A DNA stretch of 17,913 bases from Chloroflexota bacterium (GTDB lineage Bacteria; Chloroflexota; Dehalococcoidia; Lucifugimonadales; JADFKI01): contig JAGGDZ010000262.1 in assembly GCA_024648655.1 (NCBI GenBank), forward strand, positions 1-17,913, written 5' to 3'. The position numbers and the translations under genes were made by a program. Numbering within the stretch: position 1 is the stretch's first letter; every line of letters begins with the position of its first letter. This document shows, one piece after another, positions 1-6,590 of this stretch. The notes below the pieces were generated by a model. That model made no database searches. It was not told where the DNA came from and worked only from the letters and a program-made list of their open reading frames with translations.

Positions 1-415
1 ACGCGCCCTGCCGCTTCCTGTCCGTAACTGCGCCTTCGTGAAGTTCAAGTCGCGTGCCGAATTCTTCGTCCACATGCCTAGTCACGACAGACATGCGCGC
101 CACTGAAGCAATGCTGGGCAGCGCTTCACCGCGGAAGCCAAGCGTCGGGATGGCGTCCAGATCGGAGGCGTCGCTGAGCTTGCTGGTGGCGAACCGCTGA
201 AACGCAATCTCCACCTCGCCATGGGGAATGCCGCAGCCATTGTCAGAGACACGAATCTGCTCAACCCCACCGCCGCGAATTTCGACCGAGATTTCGGTCG
301 CTCCGGCGTCGAGCGCGTTCTCGACAAGCTCCTTGACCACGGACGCCGGCCGCTCAACAACCTCGCCCGCGGCAATCATCGAAGATACCTTGTCGGAAAG
401 CAGTCGAATAGACAT
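1..415 (-). CDS. mutL: DNA mismatch repair protein MutL, N-terminal part (gene continues past left edge)
   Basis: MutL is the GHKL-type ATPase that links MutS mismatch recognition to strand incision and excision. The 138 visible codons are the ATPase core. They begin MSIRLLSDKVSSMIAAGEVV. Motif I is ELVENALDAGA at residues 29-39, with E29 the likely catalytic base and N33 the likely Mg ligand. Motif II is DNGCGI at 58-63, followed by ATSK at 76-79 and GFRGEAL at 93-99. All are canonical and undamaged. The rest of the protein, including the C-terminal dimerisation domain, lies outside the window, so the presence of an endonuclease motif cannot be judged. The ATG shares its A with the TGA of the upstream HAD gene (TGATG), so translational coupling is likely. 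No strong independent ribosome-binding site is visible. Confidence 0.97.
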   Translation of the reverse strand, partial: MSIRLLSDKVSSMIAAGEVVERPASVVKELVENALDAGATEISVEIRGGGVEQIRVSDNGCGIPHGEVEIAFQRFATSKLSDASDLDAIPTLGFRGEALPSIASVARMSVVTRHVDEEFGTRLELHEGAVTDRKRQGA

Positions 416-855
416 CAGGTGTCTTCCTGCGCGCGCCGCTTGCCAGCGCGGTATGCTGTGTGTTCCGAGGTTCCGTTTTCCGCCACATCGCACACGGTCT
501 GATAGATTTCGTCCATCTCGGTGTCCTGGCGGTTGCGAAAGTAGTAGGGCCTGCAAATGAACCCGCCGAAGAAGCGAACAATCTCGGGGTGGTCGTCGAT
601 AATGAAATCGGGTGGCGTGAAGACGCCCAATCCGGGAAGTGCCGCCTCGAAGTCCTCCAGCGGCTTTTGAAAGACTTTAGTTACATAGTCTGCAAGCCCA
701 AAACGGCGCACCTCCGCCGTGCGTACTCCCACGCCCGACCAAACGAAGACCTTATGCCCGTCCGCTACGAGCTTGCGAAAAGTCTTAGCCGTGTTCTGCC
801 GCAGGCTGCCGTCTGCACCCATGATGGTATAGTCAACGTCGAAGAAGATGTTCAT
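415..855 (-). CDS. small HAD-superfamily hydrolase-like protein
   Basis: This 146-residue protein has a minimal haloacid-dehalogenase fold. Motif I is DVDYT at residues 6-10 with D6 and D8, the nucleophile and acid/base pair of HAD phosphatases. A motif II serine sits at VWSG (S40). K64 is a motif III candidate, and motif IV is IIDDHP at 85-90 with D87 and D88. The catalytic set therefore looks complete. There is little cap domain, so the substrate cannot be inferred, and the last 25 or so residues are polar and probably tail. The start ATG at 855 has no clear Shine-Dalgarno. It overlaps the TGA of a five-codon reading frame (ATG at 869, MANFP), which might couple translation. The stop overlaps the mutL start by one base. 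Nothing in the sequence connects its chemistry to mismatch repair. Confidence 0.85.
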   Translation of the reverse strand: MNIFFDVDYTIMGADGSLRQNTAKTFRKLVADGHKVFVWSGVGVRTAEVRRFGLADYVTKVFQKPLEDFEAALPGLGVFTPPDFIIDDHPEIVRFFGGFICRPYYFRNRQDTEMDEIYQTVCDVAENGTSEHTAYRAGKRRAQEDT

Positions 856-867
856 GGAAAGTTAGCC

Positions 868-888
868 ATCAGGTGTCAGGTATCAGGG
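868..888. repeat. three tandem heptamers RTCAGGK
   Basis: Three consecutive heptamers, ATCAGGT, GTCAGGT and ATCAGGG, lie just upstream of the HAD gene (on its 5' side, minus strand). The 11-base word CATCAGGTGTC that starts the array (867-877) also occurs at 413-423, across the HAD-mutL junction. This resembles a heptanucleotide short tandem repeat, a class known from several bacterial phyla. No function is evident. Confidence 0.7.
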
Positions 889-964
889 GGATGGATGTCA
901 AATCAACCCCTACTTCATATAATATCACGGGTGGCTGGCGATTCTATACGGATTGCCCTGCGTT

Positions 965-991
965 GATTTGCGATATAATGCCTTGCAAATC
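965..991 (+). promoter_or_regulatory. putative promoter -10 inside a 7-bp inverted repeat, upstream of threonine dehydratase
   Basis: A perfect TATAAT at 974-979 sits between GATTTGC (965-971) and its exact inverse GCAAATC (985-991), separated by 13 bases. The -35 is weak: TTGCCC at 953-958 gives a 15-bp gap. A start near 986 would leave a leader of about 30 bases before the TTG start. A repressor bound to the inverted repeat would cover the -10, so this could be an operator. Upstream, at 918-923, is a second TATAAT that reads ATTATA on the other strand and could serve the divergent HAD-mutL pair. Both are pattern-based calls. Confidence 0.5.
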
Positions 992-1016
992 CACATTCAA
1001 CTAGGAGAACCTGACC

Positions 1017-1985
1017 TTGCAAAACAGACCGACACTACACGATGTAGTACAAGCGCGCGGGCGCATTGCGCCTTATGTGTGGCGCACTCCCCTGCACCAC
1101 TACCTTTCGCTCGACAAACTGCTGGACGCCGAAGTCTGGGTGAAGCATGAAAACCATCAGCGGCTAGGCGCGTTCAAGATGCGCGGGGGCATTAACCTAC
1201 TGTCGCAGCTTTCGGACGATGAGAAGGTGCGCGGTGTAATCACGGCATCTTCGGGCAACCACGGGCAGTCGATTGCTTACGCGGCGGGCGTACTGGGAAT
1301 CAATTGCATCGTGTGCGTGCCGGAAGGCGCGAATTCAGGCAAGGTGGCGTCCATCGAGAGCCTCGGCGCACAGGTCATTCACCACGGACCGTACTTCGAC
1401 ATCACGAACGAGTACGCTCAGCGGCTAGCCAAGGAGGAGGGCTATCGCTATGTCCATGCCATCAACGAGCCTATGCTCATCGCGGGCGTGGGCACATACA
1501 CGTTGGAGATTCTTGAAGACCTCCCAGACGTTGACTACATCATAGTGCCGCTCGGCGGCGGCAGCGGCGCATGTGGCACGAGCATCGTAGCCAAGAGCAT
1601 CAACCCGGACATCAAGGTCATCGCGGTGCAGGCAGAGACCGCCAACGCTGCCTACCTGTCCTGGAAGACTGGCGAGCTTGTGAGCGCCCCAATGGAATCG
1701 AAGGCAGAGGGGCTGGCGACCGGACAGGGCTACGCTCTGCCAATGGGCATTCTGCGTGACCTGCTGGACGACTTCGTACTGGTGTCAGATGAAGAGATGG
1801 AGCAGGCAATTGTGCTGCATCTTGAGCACACCCATAACCTTACGGAGCACGCGGGAGCCGCGTCCCTCGCGGGCGCGCTGAAAATCAAGGACAGGCTGCG
1901 AGGCAAGAAAGTCGCGCTGATAATGAGCGGCGGCAATCTGTCTATGGAACATCTACGGGACGCGCTGGCACGAAGCACAGATTGA
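1017..1985 (+). CDS. threonine/serine dehydratase-like PLP enzyme (fold type II)
   Basis: This is a PLP-dependent lyase of the threonine dehydratase/serine racemase family, predicted to deaminate L-threonine or L-serine to a 2-oxo acid and ammonia. The PLP lysine is K54 in GAFKMRGG. Asn and Gly of SSGNHGQS (78-85) contact the cofactor ring, the phosphate loop is GGGSG (180-184), and SGGN (304-307) lies near the C-terminus. At 322 residues it lacks the C-terminal ACT-like regulatory domain of biosynthetic IlvA. It is therefore closer in size to catabolic TdcB or serine racemase, and racemase activity cannot be excluded. The start is TTG at 1017, nine bases after AGGAG (1003-1007), and the product starts MQNRPTLHDVV. 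A LarA-like gene follows 86 bases downstream on the same strand and is probably co-transcribed. Confidence 0.9.
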   Translation: MQNRPTLHDVVQARGRIAPYVWRTPLHHYLSLDKLLDAEVWVKHENHQRLGAFKMRGGINLLSQLSDDEKVRGVITASSGNHGQSIAYAAGVLGINCIVCVPEGANSGKVASIESLGAQVIHHGPYFDITNEYAQRLAKEEGYRYVHAINEPMLIAGVGTYTLEILEDLPDVDYIIVPLGGGSGACGTSIVAKSINPDIKVIAVQAETANAAYLSWKTGELVSAPMESKAEGLATGQGYALPMGILRDLLDDFVLVSDEEMEQAIVLHLEHTHNLTEHAGAASLAGALKIKDRLRGKKVALIMSGGNLSMEHLRDALARSTD

Positions 1986-2071
1986 GCATGCGAATTTTAG
2001 ACGCTGCAATCCCAGAGCGCGCTAACTTCAGCTTACCACTCACCCTCAGTTAACAAGGGCAGGGCAGAATA

Positions 2072-3514
2072 ATGCCAGCGACACGCCAACACCACATAGC
2101 ATACGGAGATGATTACATAAGCGCCGTGCTGCCTGAGCGCACCCGTGTAATAGAGGGCAAGCGTCCGCTGCCCGCCATTCCGGACGTCGCCGAGCGCATT
2201 CGCGAGATAATCGCCGATCCTATTGCACATGAGCCGCTGCATAAGCTGGTGAACGCCAAATCCAAAGTGGTAATCGCCTTCGACGACGCATCAGGTGCTT
2301 ACTTCCGAACGCAGCGCACGGACTTCCGGCAGACGGCAATCGAGATTATTGTTGAGGAGCTTCGCAAGGCAGGGGTTCCACTGGGCAACATTACACTTCT
2401 GCTTTCGCAGGGACTTCACCGCAAGCTCAGCCGCACCGAGATGGAAACATTTCTAGGCAGGCGGCTGGTGCTCCAGTTCGGCTACAACAACCTGTACTGC
2501 CACGACGCCGAAGATCCGGAGCAGCTAGTTCACCTCGGCTACACACATCGTGGGTTCGATGTGGAAGTGAATCGCGCAATTCTGGACGCAGACCAGTTCA
2601 TCTACCTGAACACGATGTGGGCGCCCTTCAACGGCGGCTGGAAGTCAACGGCGGTCGGACTTGGAACATTCAGAAGCATCCGACATCACCACCGCCCATG
2701 GCCCATCGCCAGCGGCCAGTCAGTGGATGACCCGAAGAACTCGGCTTTCAAAAGACTGGTGTGGGAGCAGGGCGCGCTCATCGAAAAGGCACTCGAAGAA
2801 AAAGGACGGCGTATCTTCACCATCGAGTCGGTGTATGACAACGCCGATCCAAACAAGGACATCATCGCAATCAACGGCGGCCATCCAACTGAAGTTCACC
2901 CGCACACACTCGCCGCCATCGAAGAGCAGCAGGTTGTCGAGGTGCACGGTCAGTCCGACATCCTCGTCGCAGGCATAGCCAACTGGAACGAGTGCTACTC
3001 CAAGTTTTCAATCGTGAATCCCATTCTCGCAGCGAACCAGGCTATGGCGAACACGGTGGCGCAGTTCCAGGGCATGCCGCTGGTGCGAGAGGGCGGCATC
3101 GCAATTCTGACGCATCCTCTGATGGCGCAGTTCGATGCAAGGCGTTTCAGTCCTTATATTGAATTCTACGAGAAGCTTCTGACGCAGGAGACTGATCCAT
3201 ACTGGCTCTGGGAAAACTACGTCGAAGAGTTCGCCCACCGGCCCGAGTACATACACGGATACCGCTACGGGCACGCATATCACGGCTCGCATCCGTTCTT
3301 CATGTGGAACAGCACGGGCATACCCAGACGCTACCTCAGCAGGATAATGTTCGCAGGGGTTCAAGACACCGACGCCGCAAAGCTCATGGGGTTCGAGGCG
3401 TATGCCACGATCGAAGACGCAGTGGCCGCCGCCGAAGCGGAACTTGGCAATACGGCTAGCATCACACTGATGCAGCGACCGCGCCATTTCATACCGCGCG
3501 TATTTTCAGACTAG
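2072..3514 (+). CDS. LarA-like / DUF2088 (lactate racemase N-terminal domain) family protein
   Basis: The 480-residue product resembles the nickel-pincer LarA family. Shared features are the VVIAFDD strand (66-72), GLHRKLS (114-120) where LarA has a conserved GTHR-type stretch, HDAED (144-148), and GGWKST (188-193) where LarA has the GG-x-K-S loop whose lysine binds the pincer cofactor (here K191). A His cluster, RHHHR, lies at 204-208. The usual D-x-T-R-P stretch is replaced by DDASGAY (71-77). The protein is also longer than LarA (about 425 residues) with a divergent, aromatic-rich C-terminal third. The substrate is therefore unlikely to be simple lactate, and cofactor binding is unproven. 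No larB, larC or larE lies in the window. It starts at ATG 2072 after AGGGCAGGGC (2055-2064). The dehydratase upstream suggests 2-hydroxy- or amino-acid metabolism. Confidence 0.7.
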   Translation: MPATRQHHIAYGDDYISAVLPERTRVIEGKRPLPAIPDVAERIREIIADPIAHEPLHKLVNAKSKVVIAFDDASGAYFRTQRTDFRQTAIEIIVEELRKAGVPLGNITLLLSQGLHRKLSRTEMETFLGRRLVLQFGYNNLYCHDAEDPEQLVHLGYTHRGFDVEVNRAILDADQFIYLNTMWAPFNGGWKSTAVGLGTFRSIRHHHRPWPIASGQSVDDPKNSAFKRLVWEQGALIEKALEEKGRRIFTIESVYDNADPNKDIIAINGGHPTEVHPHTLAAIEEQQVVEVHGQSDILVAGIANWNECYSKFSIVNPILAANQAMANTVAQFQGMPLVREGGIAILTHPLMAQFDARRFSPYIEFYEKLLTQETDPYWLWENYVEEFAHRPEYIHGYRYGHAYHGSHPFFMWNSTGIPRRYLSRIMFAGVQDTDAAKLMGFEAYATIEDAVAAAEAELGNTASITLMQRPRHFIPRVFSD

Positions 3515-3532
3515 CGAAAGCGAGACTGAGAC

Positions 3533-3628
3533 TTGGCGTACAGCGAAGAGTTGGCGTTCCGCATCACGCAATCCCTCGGAGAGTACCTGAATGAGTAAGT
3601 GCGGCGCGGAATACGATTCGCCACTTAA
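3533..3628 (+). pseudogene. remnant of a TfoX N-terminal-domain-like gene
   Basis: In the 250-bp gap after the LarA-like gene, a TTG at 3533 opens a 21-codon frame reading (M)AYSEELAFRITQSLGEYLNE and ending in TAA at 3596-3598. This matches the typical start of TfoX_N proteins (MAYDEELAERIR...), as I remember them. Reading on in the same frame through the stop gives V-R-R-G-I-R-F-A (3599-3622). It lines up with the family's next stretch, E-K-M-F-G-G-I-A-F, with the TAA where a Lys codon would be. A second in-frame TAA follows at 3626-3628, and I see no trace of the rest of the domain. The likeliest reading is a decayed, truncated gene. A short expressed peptide is possible, but no good ribosome-binding site precedes it. 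Confidence 0.5.
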
Positions 3629-3689
3629 TTACCGCCTAATCAAGACTTCGCTCTGCCATTCTGCGCCGCTCCTTGCAAACGGTATTTCG

Positions 3690-3718
3690 TTGATTTGCAG
3701 CCCTCATCTGTCTATAAT
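3690..3718 (+). promoter_or_regulatory. sigma-70-type promoter for the dehydratase/plsX/fabG block
   Basis: TTGATT (3690-3695), a 17-base spacer and TATAAT (3713-3718) make the best plus-strand housekeeping promoter in the window. Transcription would start near 3725 and leave a leader of about 40 bases before ATG 3765, with no strong Shine-Dalgarno. The -35 lies inside CGTTGATTTGC (3688-3698), an 11-mer also present at 961-971 upstream of the threonine dehydratase. CCTTGCAAA (3671-3679) is likewise shared with 981-989. Confidence 0.65.
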
Positions 3719-3764
3719 CAGTTGAACACTTATGCGTATCTGAGAGCAGAATTCGACAGCGCAA

Positions 3765-4163
3765 ATGATTGACTACTCAAAGCTGGAGGCAGGACAGCAC
3801 ATTTCCAGTGAGTGCCTTACACTGGACGCCAAATCCGTAGGTGACTATGTGGCTGCTGTGTCAGATACAAGCCATCCGACGGCAGGCGACGGCACTCCTC
3901 TTGTCCCCCCGATGGCGATTGCCGCACTCGCGTTGAGCGCCGTCATCAACACACTGCAAATCCCCGGCGGCACCATTCACGCGAGCCAGGAACTCGGCTT
4001 TGGAGCAAGCGTGCCCATGGGCGAAACACTTAAATGCACAGCGACACTGGCGCAAAACTCTGTGCGACGCAACTGGCGCTTCCTGATCGTAAACATTGAC
4101 GTGACATCCGAGGCAGGCAGCGCCGTAATGGAAGGCAAGAGCACTATCATGCTGCCAGTGTAA
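3765..4163 (+). CDS. FAS1-like / MaoC N-terminal-type hot-dog subunit (HadA-like, probably non-catalytic)
   Basis: This 132-residue hot-dog protein resembles the MaoC_dehydrat_N/FAS1-like dehydratase domain. It has YVAAVSD (28-34) followed by a Pro-rich turn VPPMAIAALAL, then GTIHASQELGFGASVPMGETL, which matches the family's strand pattern of His-x-x-x-E-(L)-x-F and P-V-x-x-G-E-x-L. It lacks the D-x4-H catalytic pair found in the next gene. That division of labour is known from two-subunit (3R)-hydroxyacyl dehydratases such as mycobacterial HadAB, where one subunit shapes the acyl tunnel and the other carries the active site. A catalytic partner lies 28 bases downstream. Start ATG 3765 is the first in its frame after a stop at 3741. 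The ribosome-binding site is poor. Confidence 0.75.
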   Translation: MIDYSKLEAGQHISSECLTLDAKSVGDYVAAVSDTSHPTAGDGTPLVPPMAIAALALSAVINTLQIPGGTIHASQELGFGASVPMGETLKCTATLAQNSVRRNWRFLIVNIDVTSEAGSAVMEGKSTIMLPV

Positions 4164-4191
4164 AGCTGTCGCGCAACCGGAGAATGACAGA

Positions 4192-4614
4192 ATGCAGCAA
4201 GGCGACGCGTTGCCCACAATCGAAAAGACAATCAGCCAGATACAGATCGAGCGATACGCGGACGCGGCGGGAGACCACAACCCAATCCACTTGGACTCCG
4301 CTTTCGCTACGGGCGCTGAATTCGGTGGGGCGACGCTCGACGGTACAATCGCGCATGGTATGATGATTCTCGCGTCGATATCCGAGATGCTCACGGTCGC
4401 CTTCACAGAGGACTGGCTGAAGAACGGCAAGCTCAAGGTGCGGTTCCGCGGACCGGTATATCCCGGCGAAACGATTACGGCATACGGTAGCGTGAAGAAA
4501 GTCGAAGAAACAGATGGACAGAGCGAGCTGACTTGCGGCGTTGGCGTCCGGAAGGACAATGGAGAAATCGCAATCAGCGGCGACGCCACCGTCCGTATTT
4601 CAAGCGGTGAGTGA
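4192..4614 (+). CDS. MaoC-family (3R)-hydroxyacyl dehydratase/hydratase, catalytic subunit (HadB-like)
   Basis: This 140-residue hot-dog enzyme carries the R-specific hydratase motif: YADAAGDHNPIHLD at 22-35, with D28 and H33 as the catalytic pair, then GTIAHGMM at 51-58. It should dehydrate (3R)-3-hydroxyacyl-ACP (or -CoA) to the trans-2-enoyl thioester. The later KVRFRGPVYPGETI (82-95) is the usual MaoC central strand. With the preceding gene it probably forms a HadAB-type heterodimer. The flanking plsX, fabG and fabL point to fatty acid synthesis rather than PHA or beta-oxidation. ATG 4192 follows GGAG (4179-4182) by nine bases. The TGA overlaps a GTG that could be an alternative plsX start. 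Confidence 0.87.
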   Translation: MQQGDALPTIEKTISQIQIERYADAAGDHNPIHLDSAFATGAEFGGATLDGTIAHGMMILASISEMLTVAFTEDWLKNGKLKVRFRGPVYPGETITAYGSVKKVEETDGQSELTCGVGVRKDNGEIAISGDATVRISSGE

Positions 4615-4634
4615 TACCAAGGGAGAGTTTGATT

Positions 4635-5657
4635 TTGACAACAGCAGATACGCCGGTTCGCATAGCCGTCGATGCGATGGGCGGCGACAATGCTCCCGGT
4701 TCAGTGGTAGCAGGCGCAGTAGAGGCAGTTCGCGAAGGCGGCGTTCAGATAATGCTGGTCGGCGATCCGACGATAGTGCAGGCAGAGTTGGCAAAGCACG
4801 ACGTCGAAGAATTGCCGATCGCGGTTATTCCTTCGGAAGGAGTGATAGTGGAGGGCGAGCCGCCGGCAATGGCTCTCCGGCAGAAGCCTCGGGCTTCTAT
4901 TCTCGTATCAACAGGTATGATCAAGCAAGGGCACGCGGATGCTTCAGTTACTATGGGTTCGACCGGCGGCGCGATGGCAGCAGCCGCAGTTGTACTTGGA
5001 CTGTCGGAAGGTGTAGATCGCCCGGCTCTGGGCGGTCCGGTGATCGGAGTTTCGCCCAACACTTTCGTCATAGACCTCGGGACGAATGTCGATTGCAGGC
5101 CGTCTCAATTGTTGAGCTTTGCCGTCATCGGAGATGTGTTTGCGCGTCGCTTCTGGGGAATAGAGCGCCCGCGCATTGCCCTGCTCAGCGTAGGTGAAGA
5201 GGCGGGCAAGGGCAACAGGCAAGTGCGCGACACAACCGAGCTTCTTGAGAAGAGCGGTCTGAATTTCATCGGGAACTTGGAAGGCAACGACCTCGCCGCA
5301 GGTAAAGCCGAGGTAGTCGTCTGCGACGGTTTCGTGGGCAATATCGTGATGAAGTTGACCGAGGGGCTGGGCAAGGCATTGTCCGCTCACATCGGCAAGT
5401 CTCTGAAGGGTAAGCTTTCAGACTCTGAGCTAGATGCTGCAACACAGGACATGCACGATCTAAATAACATCGTGCAGACTCACGGCGGCGGTCCCATATT
5501 CGGCGTCAACGGAATCAGCGTAGTGGGACATGGAGCAGGCGACTCTACGGCCGTGCGGCGCGCAATCGAAACTGCCAGGCACACGTATGACATCGACTTC
5601 ATTCCCAAACTCAACGAGGAGATGGCGGAGGTATTCGCTAGGGTGCAGGAAGATTAG
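4635..5657 (+). CDS. plsX: phosphate acyltransferase PlsX (acyl-ACP:phosphate transacylase)
   Basis: PlsX converts acyl-ACP and phosphate to acyl-phosphate, the donor used by PlsY to acylate glycerol-3-phosphate. It is a peripheral membrane enzyme connecting FAS-II with phospholipid synthesis. The signature AVDAMGGDNAPGSVV lies at residues 11-25, and the family's VTMGSTGGAMAAA, PALGG, DLGTNVDCRP and GGGPIFGVNG blocks are in the usual order. At 340 residues it is a normal length. I chose TTG 4635 because AGGGAG (4620-4625) lies nine bases upstream. GTG 4611, which overlaps the dehydratase stop, would add eight residues that the family does not need and has no ribosome-binding site. It is followed by fabG, as in many bacteria. 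Confidence 0.96.
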   Translation: MTTADTPVRIAVDAMGGDNAPGSVVAGAVEAVREGGVQIMLVGDPTIVQAELAKHDVEELPIAVIPSEGVIVEGEPPAMALRQKPRASILVSTGMIKQGHADASVTMGSTGGAMAAAAVVLGLSEGVDRPALGGPVIGVSPNTFVIDLGTNVDCRPSQLLSFAVIGDVFARRFWGIERPRIALLSVGEEAGKGNRQVRDTTELLEKSGLNFIGNLEGNDLAAGKAEVVVCDGFVGNIVMKLTEGLGKALSAHIGKSLKGKLSDSELDAATQDMHDLNNIVQTHGGGPIFGVNGISVVGHGAGDSTAVRRAIETARHTYDIDFIPKLNEEMAEVFARVQED

Positions 5658-5732
5658 CGCTCTTCACTGACCATAGGACATCGCCGCATATATCTAAGCG
5701 GCATGAACATTGACTGATAGGCAGGAGCCAAA

Positions 5733-6485
5733 TTGAGCAACTCGGACATCAAAGGAAAGACAGCTCTCGTTACGGGCGCTTCAAAGGGTATCGGCAGGGC
5801 AATAAGCCTCGAACTCGCCAGCTTGGGAGTGAAAGTTGCAGTTAACTACAATTCGTCCAAGGCAGAGGCGGAAGAGGTTGTGCAAGCAATCACTGACATA
5901 GGAGGCAAGGCGCTCAAGGTGCATGCGGACGTGAGCGACCTCGACCAGGTCAACGCAATGGTGGATAAGGTCAACGATGCCTGGGGTGGCGTGAATATAA
6001 TGGTCAACAACGCCGGCATAATAAATGACGGGCTTCTGATGCGAATGTCCGATGAGGCGTGGCACCGCGTCATGGGTGTCAACCTAAACGGCACCTTCTA
6101 CTGCACTCGCGCAACACTGCGGCACATGGTCCGTGAGCGCTGGGGCAGAATAATCAACATCGGATCCGTTGTGGGCATCCGCGGGAACATCGGTCAGACT
6201 AATTATTCCTCTTCAAAGGCCGCTATCATTGGCTTTACGAAGTCCCTCGCCAAAGAAGTCGCCACACGCAACATCACCGTCAACGCCGTAACACCCGGAT
6301 ACATCAGCACAGAGACGGTCGCAGGTCTGACGCAGAGGCAAAAGGACACCATTATGACCTGGATTCCGCAGGGCAAGTTCGGCAACACCGAGGACATCGC
6401 CAACATGGTCGGTTATCTCGCCAGCGAAAAGGCTAGCTATGTTACGGGCCAGATAATCAGCGTTGACGGCGGGATGGCGATATAG
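5733..6485 (+). CDS. fabG: 3-oxoacyl-[acyl-carrier-protein] reductase FabG
   Basis: FabG reduces 3-oxoacyl-ACP to (3R)-3-hydroxyacyl-ACP with NADPH, giving the substrate of the dehydratase upstream. It is a classical short-chain dehydrogenase of 250 residues. The nucleotide loop is TGASKGIG (14-21), NNAG lies at 92-95, N118 is in VNLNG, the catalytic S145, Y158 and K162 (Y-x3-K) are present, and the protein ends ISVDGG near 242-247. The start is TTG 5733, five bases after AGGAG (5723-5727). It is separated from plsX by 75 bases and lacks the neighbouring fabD and acpP of the Bacillus cluster. An acetoacetyl-CoA reductase (PhaB-like) role is the main alternative, but the context favours FabG. 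Confidence 0.93.
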   Translation: MSNSDIKGKTALVTGASKGIGRAISLELASLGVKVAVNYNSSKAEAEEVVQAITDIGGKALKVHADVSDLDQVNAMVDKVNDAWGGVNIMVNNAGIINDGLLMRMSDEAWHRVMGVNLNGTFYCTRATLRHMVRERWGRIINIGSVVGIRGNIGQTNYSSSKAAIIGFTKSLAKEVATRNITVNAVTPGYISTETVAGLTQRQKDTIMTWIPQGKFGNTEDIANMVGYLASEKASYVTGQIISVDGGMAI

Positions 6486-6590
6486 GGGATCCGTCAGTCA
6501 GTCTATTGGCGTGTCAGTCCTTCCGACTTGGCATTCTTTGCGGTCCGAAGAACTTACGAATAATGAGCCGTCAGATCTGAGGGTGTAGGA

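Noticed and set aside
460..966. Plus-strand open frame of 168 codons opposite the HAD gene
   Set aside because: The minus-strand frame carries complete HAD motifs and overlaps mutL neatly; the plus frame has no domain features.
3722..3772. A 16-codon leader frame (TTG 3722) overlapping the HadA-like start
   Set aside because: The predicted transcription start near 3725 lies inside its first codons, and the peptide shows no attenuator-like run of one amino acid.
5683..5702. GCCGC/GCGGC hairpin between plsX and fabG
   Set aside because: Only five base pairs with a ten-base loop and no U run, so it is too weak to call a terminator.
6521..6551. CTTCCGAC/GTCCGAAG imperfect inverted repeat between fabG and fabL
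   Set aside because: It has one mismatch, a long loop and no U tract; it may be chance, and no clear promoter could be placed in the 105-bp gap.
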